A DNA stretch of 14,818 nucleotides from WO2-35-19 sp964365465 (GCA_964365465.1 CAYIPT010000015.1:1-14818); one strand, 5' to 3'; shown: positions 1 to 7,372, counted from the stretch's first letter. Notes: generated from the sequence alone by a model not told the origin. A program made the numbers and translations.

Positions 1-90
1 TCATTTTGCGCCCAATTAAGAATTGAGTGCAATATGTATCTGACCTTAGACAATTGAATTTTGAAATTGATTTTAGTCTTGGAATATGGG

Positions 91-2340
91 CTATAGTATT
101 ATTTTCTTCTTGAGCAAGAGTGAATTTGCCACAACTGAAACAGAGCTTGTGGCCATAGCTATTGAAGCAAAGATTGGATTAAGTAGCAGCTTAAAGAGCG
201 GATACAACGCTCCCATGGCCACGGGGATAAGAATGACATTATAACCAAATGCCCAAACAAGGTTAAGGCGAATGGTTCTCATTGTTTTCTTTGATAAGAC
301 AATTGCGGCCGCTACCGACCTTAAGTCCTTATTTATTAGAGTGATATCGGCGGCTTCAATGGCTACATCAGTCCCGTTTCCCATGGCAATGCCGACATTT
401 GCGGCGGCAAGAGCGGGCGCGTCGTTTATGCCATCGCCAACCATAGCCACTACTTTGCCCTCTGCCTGAATTTTTCGCACCTCTGCCTCTTTTTGGTCTG
501 GTAACACCTCCGCAAGAATCCTATTGATTCCCAAGATGTGACCGATGGCATTGGCTGTCCTTTGGTTATCGCCGGTAATCATGGCAACCTCTATGCCAAG
601 TTTTTGCAGGGCCAGAAGCCCTTCTTTTGCGCTCTCTTTAATTATATCCGCGACCGCAATAAGTCCTACAAGTTTGAATGCTTCACCCTGAGCTTGTCGA
701 AGGGCAATCATCATAACGGTCTTGCCGCTGTTTTCCATTTCACTGATTTTGTCTCCAGCCGCGCCAATACTTATGTTTTCTTTATCCATGAGCCGCTTAT
801 TGCCAAAGACAATTCGTTTGCCATCCACAATTCCTTCAACTCCATGCCCAGGAATGGCTTGAAATTTTTCAACTTTGGATAAAACGAATTGTTTTTCTTC
901 GGCGGCTTTGACGATCGCTTCGGCTAAAGAGTGTTCAGAACCTTTTTCAATTGATCCAGCCAATTTCAATAACTCATCTTTGCTGATTGATTCGATAGGA
1001 ATAATATCGGTAACTTCAGGTGTTCCTTTGGTCAAAGTTCCTGTTTTGTCAAAAATAATAGTGTTAATTTTGTGGGCGGTTTCCAAACTTTCGGCATCTT
1101 TAATCAGAATGCCGTGCTCGGCTCCTTTGCCCGTGCCAACCATAATAGCCGTTGGCGTAGCCAACCCCATAGCGCAAGGACAAGCGATAATTAGAACCGC
1201 GACAGTGTTAAGAAGAGCGAATAAAAGAGACGGAGCGGGCCCCCAAATATACCAGACACCAAAAGTGATAAAGGCGAGCATTATAACTGCCGGCACGAAA
1301 TATGAGGATACCAAATCGGCGAGCCGTTGTATTGGCGCTTTACTTCCTTGGGCTTCCTGCACCAATTTAATTATCTGGGCCAGCATGGTTTCTCCTCCCA
1401 CTTTGGTGGTTTTGAAAACGAATGTGCCCGTTTTATTCATAGTCGCGCCAACTACCACATCTCCTTTCATTTTATCAACCGGCATGCTTTCGCCTGTAAT
1501 CATGGACTCATCAATTGATGATTCTCCTTCAACAATGATTCCGTCAACGGGAATTTTTTCTCCCGGCCTGACGCGAATAATGTCGCCGATAATCACTTCA
1601 TTTATTGGCAAATCAACTTCTTTTCCATTTCGCAAAACTCTGGCGGTTTTTGCCTGCAAGCCAATCAATTTTTTAATAGCTTCAGATGTGCCGGCTTTTG
1701 CTTTTGCTTCAAAATAACGGCCAAGCAAAATTAGTCCTATAATAACCGCTCCAGTGTCAAAATAAGGCATCGCCTCAATTCCTATTTTCATTACTAATTC
1801 CGGCAATACGGTTACGAAGGCGGAATAGATATAAGCCATGGTGGTGCCGATAACGACAAGCGTGTCCATATTTGCCGTCCTGTGTTTTATGGCCGATATC
1901 GCCGCTTTGTAGAAACCAAACCCGGCCCAAAATTGGACAGGTGTGGCAAGGAGCATCTGCACCCAAAAATTCTGCAAAATCATTGGCGCTGTTTTCATAA
2001 GGCCGGGAAATCCTCCCCACAAAATCAAACCCCCCAAAATTAAGCTGAAAATTACCTTAAATTTTAACTTTTTGAGTTCTTGTTGTTTTTCTTTTTGCTC
2101 CTCGTCTTCTGTTTTTACTTCCTCATTAACCATAGCTTGATAGCCGACATTAGAAACAGCCGATGAGAGTTTTTCATCGGTAACTACCGCAGGATCGTAT
2201 GTCACGGTCGCCCTTTCGGTGGCCAAGTTTACGGTTGCTCCCAATACCCCTTCTACTTTTTTAAGTGAACTCTCAAGTATCATAACGCAAGAAGCGCAAT
2301 GCATTCCTTTTATGGAAAAAGTTTTTTTGGTTTGATTCAT
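91..2340 (-). CDS. copA: Copper-translocating P1B-type ATPase (CopA family)
   Basis: Cu(I)-exporting P1B-1 ATPase of the cytoplasmic membrane, using ATP to pump Cu(I) out of the cytosol. Numbered from the start at 2340 (749 aa), it has an N-terminal heavy-metal-associated (HMA) domain with GMHCASC at about 12-18, the actuator TGES near 282, the intramembrane CPC site at 387-389, the phosphorylated Asp of DKTGT at 431, SEHSL at 468 (normally SEHPL), GDGIND at 635-640, and the helix-7 YN and helix-8 MATSS signatures of Cu(I) pumps. It is the last gene of the copper cluster in the window. An in-frame start at 2358 would add six residues, but these lie inside a small inserted element whose target duplication copied ATGAAT. 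I therefore take 2340 as the ancestral start. Residues 548-555 (RQAQGEAF) are an extra stretch encoded by a dispersed palindrome at 686-704. Gene identity is secure; the exact start is inference. Confidence 0.96.
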   Translation of the reverse strand: MNQTKKTFSIKGMHCASCVMILESSLKKVEGVLGATVNLATERATVTYDPAVVTDEKLSSAVSNVGYQAMVNEEVKTEDEEQKEKQQELKKLKFKVIFSLILGGLILWGGFPGLMKTAPMILQNFWVQMLLATPVQFWAGFGFYKAAISAIKHRTANMDTLVVIGTTMAYIYSAFVTVLPELVMKIGIEAMPYFDTGAVIIGLILLGRYFEAKAKAGTSEAIKKLIGLQAKTARVLRNGKEVDLPINEVIIGDIIRVRPGEKIPVDGIIVEGESSIDESMITGESMPVDKMKGDVVVGATMNKTGTFVFKTTKVGGETMLAQIIKLVQEAQGSKAPIQRLADLVSSYFVPAVIMLAFITFGVWYIWGPAPSLLFALLNTVAVLIIACPCAMGLATPTAIMVGTGKGAEHGILIKDAESLETAHKINTIIFDKTGTLTKGTPEVTDIIPIESISKDELLKLAGSIEKGSEHSLAEAIVKAAEEKQFVLSKVEKFQAIPGHGVEGIVDGKRIVFGNKRLMDKENISIGAAGDKISEMENSGKTVMMIALRQAQGEAFKLVGLIAVADIIKESAKEGLLALQKLGIEVAMITGDNQRTANAIGHILGINRILAEVLPDQKEAEVRKIQAEGKVVAMVGDGINDAPALAAANVGIAMGNGTDVAIEAADITLINKDLRSVAAAIVLSKKTMRTIRLNLVWAFGYNVILIPVAMGALYPLFKLLLNPIFASIAMATSSVSVVANSLLLKKKIIL
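686..704. repeat. Dispersed palindromic repeat inside copA
   Basis: On the minus strand this reads CCCTTCGACAAGCTCAGGG, an imperfect palindrome that I recall as a very widespread intergenic repeat core in many bacterial genomes. Here it lies inside copA in phase and encodes the LRQAQG stretch between MMIA and KLVGLIAVAD, a place where CopA proteins normally have only a short DGK-like turn. The sequence and its position are seen directly. The link to a dispersed family is from memory. Confidence 0.7.
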
Positions 2341-2422
2341 CCCGTTAGAAGTTTTCATAATTTTTAGTTAGTATTTTATTTATATTACCCGCTAGTTTCT
2401 TAGAACTTCTAACGGGATTCAT
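2335..2422. mobile_element. MITE-like element with 6-bp target duplication at the copA start
   Basis: Bases 2341-2416 (76 bp) have perfect 13-bp terminal inverted repeats, CCCGTTAGAAGTT at 2341-2353 and its complement at 2404-2416. They are flanked by the direct repeat ATTCAT at 2335-2340 and 2417-2422, which looks like a target-site duplication. There is no transposase gene, so mobilisation would be in trans. On the minus strand the duplicated hexamer is ATGAAT, the start codon and second codon of copA. Removing the element and one hexamer puts the copA ATG 12 nt after the stop of the upstream small gene, normal operon spacing. The element also contains a nested hairpin (CCCGTTAG with CTAGCGGG on the minus strand), mutually exclusive with pairing of the terminal repeats. 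Confidence 0.75.
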
Positions 2423-2434
2423 ATTTTTATTATT

Positions 2435-2554
2435 TTAATGATGTGACATATGCTCATTATGATTCTCTTCTTTTCTTCCTGTCAGGAAAAACCAATAGGT
2501 AAAGAAGATGCCTAAAATACTTGCGGCGGCCACTATTATTTCATCTAAGCTCAT
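2435..2554 (-). CDS. 39-aa membrane peptide with His-rich tail
   Basis: A short gene lying between the SafE fusion and copA. It starts at an ATG at 2554 and ends with TAA at 2435-2437. The product has an acidic N-terminus (MSLDE), one hydrophobic helix at about residues 6-26 that includes aromatic TYWFF, a positive GRK, and a polar tail ending HNEHMSHH with four His and one Met. By the positive-inside rule the GRK would favour a cytoplasmic tail, but topology is uncertain. The tail could bind copper close to CopA or SafE. It starts 22 nt after the upstream stop and its own stop would originally have been 12 nt before copA. I recognise no named family. Similar tiny single-helix proteins accompany other metal pumps and oxidases. 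Moderately confident because spacing, composition and context agree. Confidence 0.68.
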   Translation of the reverse strand: MSLDEIIVAAASILGIFFTYWFFLTGRKEENHNEHMSHH

Positions 2555-2576
2555 AAATTTCTAGTTAACTAATATT

Positions 2577-4331
2577 TTAATCTGTAATGTTAATTTCTAC
2601 TAATTTACTGCCCATGCTGCAGGTCAGAAAAACTGAACCTGCTTCGGTTGGAGTGAAAGTGGCCGTATTCTTTCCTATCTTGGTCATAGGAATAGTTACG
2701 CTGTATTTTGGGATCACCCAGACCGACATACAGCCACCAAGAGGGGTTTTGGCGTCTATTGTTAGTTCAACAGGTACTCCTTTTTTAGCAGTAAGAGTGC
2801 GGGGAACAATTCCTTTTTCTCTTGAAACTTCAATGGAAAGTTTTTGGGGCTCTATGCAGTCAGCAATAGTAGGATCGCATGCTGTCGGCTGTTTATTGGC
2901 TTCGGGTTCAACCTTCGCTCCCACAATTCCTTTAGTGTTTGGCACCACAGTAAATTCCGAACCACGCGTCATCATACCCATACTGCAGTTAAACGGGATA
3001 GTTCCTGTCTTAGTCGGTGTAAAAGTAATCGTGGTAATACCCTGAGGTGAGAGGTACTTGCTCATACCGAGAGATGGCATAACTATGACTCGGCCACAAC
3101 CGGCAGCGCCGCCTCCGTCAATTTGCCATTCCACAGGCACCCCTTCAACAACTGTAAACTTGTTGGGAATATAAGAGTAGCCGCTAACCTTCATTTTTAC
3201 AATTTGCTTTCCGTCAACAATCGGAACGGTAGATGTATCTTGTCCTTTGTCTTTACTTGATTCAAGAGTGAAAGCAGAAGCAAGATTAAAGTTAAAACCT
3301 GCCAGCATCAGTCCATTGTTTATGTTGAAGATAGAGAGCGTAACAATTAGCACCCCAGCAAACCTCAAAAAGTACTTTTGAAATGTACCTTTGACAAAAC
3401 TTGAGATGGCGCTAATGGATAGCAATGCGGGTAAGGTCCCGAGTGAGAACACGAGCATTGTTAACGCTCCGACTTTCCAATCACCACTTGCCAAAACATA
3501 GAGTTGGAGTGCCTGAGTGAATCCGCACGGCAAAAAGAATGTCAAAGCTCCGAGTGTAAATGGAGCGCTTTTATTGTCTTTAGCGCTCAGGTCGTGAATT
3601 TTGTGGCTTATGAATTTAGGCATTTTGGGGCTGAATCGCCGCAAGCCCGGGAAAAGATGGAGCAATTGGAACCCAAGCATAAGCATAACCACGCTTACTA
3701 TTACCATAAAATAGCCGTTTGCTCTAGGCGAAAGAGTCAACACCGATCCTAGGACTCCGACTAGAGCGCCAAAAACCGCATAGCCAATGACTCGTCCGAT
3801 GTTGAAGTATATGTGTGTTTTGAATTTCTGAATGCCTGTAAGTCCCGGATTTAATTCGTTGTATTTACCGGCAAGAGCAAGAAGAAGTCCTCCCGCCACA
3901 GCAAGGCATGAGGATACAGCGGCTACCAATCCGATGAGAAATATCAGGCCATAACTCATTTGTTGGGATACTCCGAAGTCCGGCAGAAAATCAAATTGTT
4001 TTAGAATGTTGTAAAGAGCCACAATCACCAAAAAAATCCAGCCTATTTGCAGATAGTCGGTAATGGTATTTTTGTCTTTGGCCGCCACCGCAGGATTATT
4101 GCGTTCATCCCAGGAAGAAACCTGATAACCACTCTCTTTGACGAGACTGTTTAGTTTCAGAAGATCGGGCTCGCATGAACACAATAGGTCGGCTTTGCCA
4201 TTAGCGTGATTTACATGAACTTTTTCTATCCCAGCGACATTTTTGAATTTTCGTTCTATCAAAACCTCACAGCTTGCGCAGTGCATACCGTGAATTTTGA
4301 GCTTTACTCTTTTTAATCGTGAATTGTCCAT
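2577..4331 (-). CDS. HMA-SafE-cupredoxin-cupredoxin fusion protein
   Basis: A 584-aa membrane protein combining three modules. Residues 10-72 are a heavy-metal-associated (HMA) domain with GMHCASC at 15-21. About 90-350 is a multi-helix TauE/SafE (UreH-like) transmembrane unit, with AVSSCLAVAGG near 138-148 and LPCGFTQALQLYVL at 267-280, typical of the SafE branch linked to copper genes. Residues 376-464 and 497-583 are two cupredoxin-like beta domains, each with Cys in matching places (Cys412 with CSMGM from 449; Cys534 with CSMG from 571). Predicted role: collect Cu(I) with the cytoplasmic HMA and hand it through or across the membrane to extracytoplasmic cupredoxin domains, working with CopA. 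The transported substrate is not proven for this family; the TauE name refers to distant sulfonate exporters. It begins 12 nt after the upstream stop and is part of the copper operon. Confidence 0.88.
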   Translation of the reverse strand: MDNSRLKRVKLKIHGMHCASCEVLIERKFKNVAGIEKVHVNHANGKADLLCSCEPDLLKLNSLVKESGYQVSSWDERNNPAVAAKDKNTITDYLQIGWIFLVIVALYNILKQFDFLPDFGVSQQMSYGLIFLIGLVAAVSSCLAVAGGLLLALAGKYNELNPGLTGIQKFKTHIYFNIGRVIGYAVFGALVGVLGSVLTLSPRANGYFMVIVSVVMLMLGFQLLHLFPGLRRFSPKMPKFISHKIHDLSAKDNKSAPFTLGALTFFLPCGFTQALQLYVLASGDWKVGALTMLVFSLGTLPALLSISAISSFVKGTFQKYFLRFAGVLIVTLSIFNINNGLMLAGFNFNLASAFTLESSKDKGQDTSTVPIVDGKQIVKMKVSGYSYIPNKFTVVEGVPVEWQIDGGGAAGCGRVIVMPSLGMSKYLSPQGITTITFTPTKTGTIPFNCSMGMMTRGSEFTVVPNTKGIVGAKVEPEANKQPTACDPTIADCIEPQKLSIEVSREKGIVPRTLTAKKGVPVELTIDAKTPLGGCMSVWVIPKYSVTIPMTKIGKNTATFTPTEAGSVFLTCSMGSKLVEINITD

Positions 4332-4343
4332 AAGTTAATTTGA

Positions 4344-5318
4344 TTATATTCCACAACCAGGCTGCCCGGCTCGCGGTTGCTGTTGCTCTGGCGCTCCTCC
4401 CGTATCTATGCCGCATCCGCTTCCTCCTCCGTTCTGTTGCTGGGGTTGAGTAACTTGCGATGAAATGTTCCTGAAGCCAGAAGCGCTTGAGTATTTGCTC
4501 CCGAGTATTTCCTGCGGATTTACATTTTTCCATTCGGTCCCTTTGCTTTTCATATAGGTTGCAATGGTCAAATAGTTATTCGGGAACCAATACGAATTTA
4601 CGGCCAGGACGGTCTTCCACATATCCTGCTCGCTTACTCCCTGTGAAGCCATCAGCTCCAAAAGGCCAAGCATCGCCATTCCATGATTACAATCTGGGAA
4701 GTGAGTTGAATTTCCGCAACATGGCCTGTAAATACCTCTTGATACTTTGTCCACCAGGGCTTGTTGTTCTGATGTTAAGTTGAAGTAATTGTGGCGGCTG
4801 TAATGGTTCATCGCACCACCTTTGGCTATAGTCCAGCCACCAGTAGAAGCGAAACCTTTAGCTCCTCCGTATTTTGGGTCAACCATTTCGCCTGTATCCA
4901 AAACAGGATTTTTACTCCCAAGTCCAAGAGCCCAAAGTAAGTTAAGTAAGTAGCCGGAGTTTTCATTGGTCATTTTAAGTTTGCCATTATTGGTTCCCAA
5001 AAGAAGATTTTTATATTCTTCGGTGAAAGTTCCTCTCTGCTCGTAAATGGCTTTAAATTTATCCGCGTCTATCACGCCGTCATCAACCAATCTTTTTCCA
5101 AGATCTCCCCACACCACAGGCAGTTCTACTCCTTGGACCGGCAAAACTATCGCTTCCAATTCTGATACCTGTTTTTTCTGCTCTGTGGTAACAAGGTTTG
5201 CTTTCTGCTCAGGCGTCGTTTTAAACTCCGAGGTATATATCCACGCCAAGGCGAGAATAATGGAAGAAGCAAGGATGGAGAGTGTCAGAGAATGATCTTT
5301 TTTGTTTTCATTTTCCAT
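4344..5318 (-). CDS. Membrane-anchored Cys/His protein of the copper cluster (unknown family)
   Basis: A 324-aa protein with a signal anchor at residues 11-29 and the rest probably outside the membrane. Residues 35-60 are rich in charged and Gln residues and may form a short helix. The notable core is YRPCCGNSTHFPDCNHGMAM around 198-216, with Cys200, Cys201, His206, Cys210 and His212, preceded by HYSRHNY near 172-178. The C-terminus is Gln/Gly/Pro-rich and carries two GCGI motifs, near 301-304 and at the very end (321-324). The CCGN-x2-H-x2-DC-x-H arrangement loosely recalls PCYCGC-type copper-associated proteins, but I cannot assign it to them. Position between the CcdA-type transporter and the SafE fusion suggests an extracytoplasmic metal-binding or thiol-redox partner. 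No SD is visible; the start is the ATG 7 nt after the previous stop. Confidence 0.8.
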   Translation of the reverse strand: MENENKKDHSLTLSILASSIILALAWIYTSEFKTTPEQKANLVTTEQKKQVSELEAIVLPVQGVELPVVWGDLGKRLVDDGVIDADKFKAIYEQRGTFTEEYKNLLLGTNNGKLKMTNENSGYLLNLLWALGLGSKNPVLDTGEMVDPKYGGAKGFASTGGWTIAKGGAMNHYSRHNYFNLTSEQQALVDKVSRGIYRPCCGNSTHFPDCNHGMAMLGLLELMASQGVSEQDMWKTVLAVNSYWFPNNYLTIATYMKSKGTEWKNVNPQEILGSKYSSASGFRNISSQVTQPQQQNGGGSGCGIDTGGAPEQQQPRAGQPGCGI

Positions 5319-5325
5319 AATAATA

Positions 5326-5562
5326 TTAGTTACAACAATCTTCTAATTTTTTAATAATTTCTTTTACGTTTTTACTTGTTACATTTATACTACTTTCGTT
5401 GACTTCTTTTAATCTGCGGACAGTTTCTTTTATTCCGAGACTTTGAATCTCGTTGAGAATTTGCCGGCGTTTTTCGCACTTAGAGCAATGCGGTATATGT
5501 AGGGCTTTTGTAAGTCCGGCAATCGCATCCCCCAATTTAATTCCTTTTGATTTTTCAGACAT
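5326..5562 (-). CDS. Small CxxC/CC protein next to CcdA
   Basis: A 78-aa soluble, basic protein with no membrane segment or signal peptide. It has PHCSKC (Cys26, Cys29) followed by a basic helix EKRRQILNEI, and it ends in DCCN (Cys76, Cys77). Four cysteines in 78 residues could form a small metal site or take part in thiol exchange. The HCSKCEKRRQ segment resembles small CxxC proteins seen in phages and bacteria, but I know no assigned function. It starts 10 nt downstream of the CcdA-like gene and ends 7 nt before the next start, so it is translated from the same copper operon transcript. A cytoplasmic Cu(I) carrier or redox partner of CcdA is a guess from context. Confidence 0.72.
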   Translation of the reverse strand: MSEKSKGIKLGDAIAGLTKALHIPHCSKCEKRRQILNEIQSLGIKETVRRLKEVNESSINVTSKNVKEIIKKLEDCCN

Positions 5563-5572
5563 ATTGATTGAA

Positions 5573-6352
5573 TTAAATGAAGAAAATTAAGATGCCGATA
5601 ATAATCATGAGAAGGCCCGCCCAAAAGCGGAACCCTTTCATATTTGTTTTTTTCCATTCCTGCACTTTGTCCACAATTTTTTTATCTGCCGTAATCCATA
5701 ACACCGCTACAAGAGGGATGATGAGAATTAAGTTATAGAGAGTTAAGTAACCGAAGCCGCTGAAATATGTGACTTGATCACGCAAGAGCCCGATAACCAT
5801 CAGGTATGGTCCGCCCATGCAGGGGAATTGGCAGATGCCCACCAAGAGACCTAATCCGAAAGCGGCTGGGAAAGACGCTCTTTCCATCAAATTTGCCATT
5901 GCAGAATTAGAAACCTGCGGAATTTTCAATTTGAGAGGAAACTTGGGGAAAAACTCGTTGAGAATGTTTATCACACCAAACACAATAAGAAGAGTTGCCC
6001 CAAGCTTGCCCATGAAGTGGGGCGTGTTGAAGAGATGTAGAACCTTGAGAATGCCAAGGCCAATAAGGAGATATGCCGCAAAAATTCCAGCAATATAAGT
6101 CCCTCCGATCTGCAGAATTTTCTTTCTGGTCATTTGCATGCCAAAGAGAAAAGCGATCGTGATTAGAAGAATTGAGAATGAGCACGGATGGACACTATCA
6201 AGAAGCGCTGAAACTAAAACCAAAGGCAGAAGCCAAACACCTTTATCGCTCAAGTTCCATATGAACGAAGATGTTCCCGAGCTATTTTTCAAGACAACTA
6301 TCCCAATAATGACGATGGTTATGACAGCCAATGTTATTAATGTTTTTTTCAT
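5573..6352 (-). CDS. CcdA/DsbD-type transmembrane thiol-reductant transporter
   Basis: A 259-aa polytopic membrane protein. A first hydrophobic helix at 4-21 is followed by a six-helix DsbD/CcdA-like core. The two cysteines expected for the transmembrane dithiol are present: HPC57SF in core helix 1, and CQFPCMGGPY with Cys174 and Cys178 in core helix 4, each next to Pro as in the family. Such proteins pass electrons from cytoplasmic thioredoxin to extracytoplasmic thiols. No cytochrome c genes are visible here, so the likely clients are neighbouring Cys-rich surface proteins, keeping copper-binding thiols reduced. It starts 5 nt after the DUF1573 stop and is followed 10 nt later by the small CxxC gene. 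I give no gene symbol because ccdA in the strict sense implies cytochrome c maturation. Confidence 0.88.
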   Translation of the reverse strand: MKKTLITLAVITIVIIGIVVLKNSSGTSSFIWNLSDKGVWLLPLVLVSALLDSVHPCSFSILLITIAFLFGMQMTRKKILQIGGTYIAGIFAAYLLIGLGILKVLHLFNTPHFMGKLGATLLIVFGVINILNEFFPKFPLKLKIPQVSNSAMANLMERASFPAAFGLGLLVGICQFPCMGGPYLMVIGLLRDQVTYFSGFGYLTLYNLILIIPLVAVLWITADKKIVDKVQEWKKTNMKGFRFWAGLLMIIIGILIFFI

Positions 6353-6357
6353 AACTG

Positions 6358-6849
6358 TTATGGGGTGACCATCGCTTTTATTTCTAATTGAAGCTTGCCC
6401 CCAGCCGCATCGGTCATAATGAGAAATCTATCAATTGGTCCGACACCGGCGGGACCGTGAGCGTTCGGATCGTAAACGGCTTGAACGACACGGCTTTCTC
6501 CAACTTTAATTGTTTCGTTAAGTGATGGAACAAAGCCCATGCTCGGCATACCAAACGGACCCTTGGTACTGCCGTCGGGCTTTATGAAGTAGGCTTTGGT
6601 GCACATACACGAAGTCACGAGAGAAGGAATAACGATATCTTTATCGGTGTTGTTTGTAACGGTAAAATCTTTGGTGACTAAGCCGTTTTTCATTGAGATT
6701 GTGCCGAAGTCATACAATTTTTCGGAATAAGTGAGGTTACTTATCGCGCCAGTATCGGCTTCAACACTATTTTGAGATGATTTACCCCATACCATCAGGC
6801 CAATGATGCCTACGACTACGAGGGTGATGATAATAATTATTTTGTTCAT
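6358..6849 (-). CDS. DUF1573 domain membrane-anchored protein
   Basis: A 163-aa protein with an N-terminal anchor or signal helix (residues 3-20) and a DUF1573 immunoglobulin-like domain from about 40 to the end. The family hallmark TSCGCTKA appears as TSCMCTKA (Cys81, Cys83), with Met in place of the usual Gly, which may favour copper. The family acts outside the cytoplasmic membrane; its biochemical role is unknown. It sits directly before the CcdA-type gene (5-nt gap), suggesting that the CxC pair is a client of the thiol transporter. A start at 6888 would add 13 residues (MFASLLKVVFSNY). I prefer 6849 because the protein then opens with a charged residue and the signal helix. A TATAAT box at 6900-6905 may give it an additional promoter. 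Confidence 0.87.
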   Translation of the reverse strand: MNKIIIIITLVVVGIIGLMVWGKSSQNSVEADTGAISNLTYSEKLYDFGTISMKNGLVTKDFTVTNNTDKDIVIPSLVTSCMCTKAYFIKPDGSTKGPFGMPSMGFVPSLNETIKVGESRVVQAVYDPNAHGPAGVGPIDRFLIMTDAAGGKLQLEIKAMVTP

Positions 6850-6899
6850 GTAATTAGAAAAAACTACTTTTAATAATGAAGCAAACAAAAAGCCTCGCG

Positions 6900-6905
6900 A
6901 TTATA
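6900..6905 (-). promoter_or_regulatory. Possible -10 box upstream of the DUF1573 gene
   Basis: TATAAT on the minus strand, about 50 nt upstream of the preferred DUF1573 start. There is no convincing -35 at 16-18 nt. A small GTAA-GTC-TTAC inverted repeat lies just upstream and could instead be the weak end of the previous transcript. Confidence 0.35.
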
Positions 6906-6934
6906 AAAACTCGTAAGACTTACATGTCGCCAAT

Positions 6935-7360
6935 TTAGTATGTTTTAGGATTGAGAATACCTTGAGAAAAAGCTTCTTTTAGAGAATCAAAAAAAGTTAT
7001 TTGAAAATGCTGTTTTATATAAAGCTTAAAGCGAGAGGATATTAGATCAAAAAATTCAAAGAGAGAGTCTCGCCGGAATGCCAGCATTAAAATTGAAAAT
7101 ATTGTCAAAATAAGCAGATTTAACAAAATATTGCTTGGGGGCATGGTCGTGAAAGCGCTTCGCCAAAAAGAAACATGCTCTGAAAAACTCATCGCGCAAA
7201 CTTCCGACTGCCCACTAAACAGGCAACCGCCTATGTGGCCATCTTGTTTCATTTCATCCATGTGGTATATCAGGCCGAAAGTGCCAAACCACAAAAGCGC
7301 CACTGCCGTTAGCAGAAAGATTGTTTTAAGTATGGTGTTTTTGTGTAAATATGATTCCAT
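6935..7360 (-). CDS. Two-helix membrane protein with Cys/His/Met loop (unknown family)
   Basis: A 141-aa protein with membrane helices at about 9-32 and 76-96. Between them is an approximately 43-residue loop with many potential copper ligands: His33, Met34, Met37, His42, Cys46, Cys55, Met57 and His62. The C-terminal 45 residues are basic and aromatic and probably cytoplasmic. I recognise no named family. Loop composition and operon position point to copper binding at the outer face. The start at 7360 (MESYLHKN) is preferred over the far upstream one at 7423. That earlier start would overlap the SHOCT gene by 50 bp and lies upstream of an extended -10 promoter at 7373-7378, which ends 12 nt before the chosen ATG. 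Confidence 0.74.
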   Translation of the reverse strand: MESYLHKNTILKTIFLLTAVALLWFGTFGLIYHMDEMKQDGHIGGCLFSGQSEVCAMSFSEHVSFWRSAFTTMPPSNILLNLLILTIFSILMLAFRRDSLFEFFDLISSRFKLYIKQHFQITFFDSLKEAFSQGILNPKTY

Positions 7361-7372
7361 CTGAACAAGACT

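Noticed and set aside
1..90. Gene beyond copA
   Set aside because: Only a possible ATG on the minus strand at 2-4 at the window edge; nothing can be called.
875..1717. Long plus-strand open frame of 280 codons
   Set aside because: It is the antisense shadow of copA, with no domain features; the same holds for the other plus-strand frames opposite good genes.
5573..6352. CcdA as part of cytochrome c maturation
   Set aside because: No cytochrome c, heme lyase or ResB-like genes are in the window; the neighbours are copper and thiol proteins.
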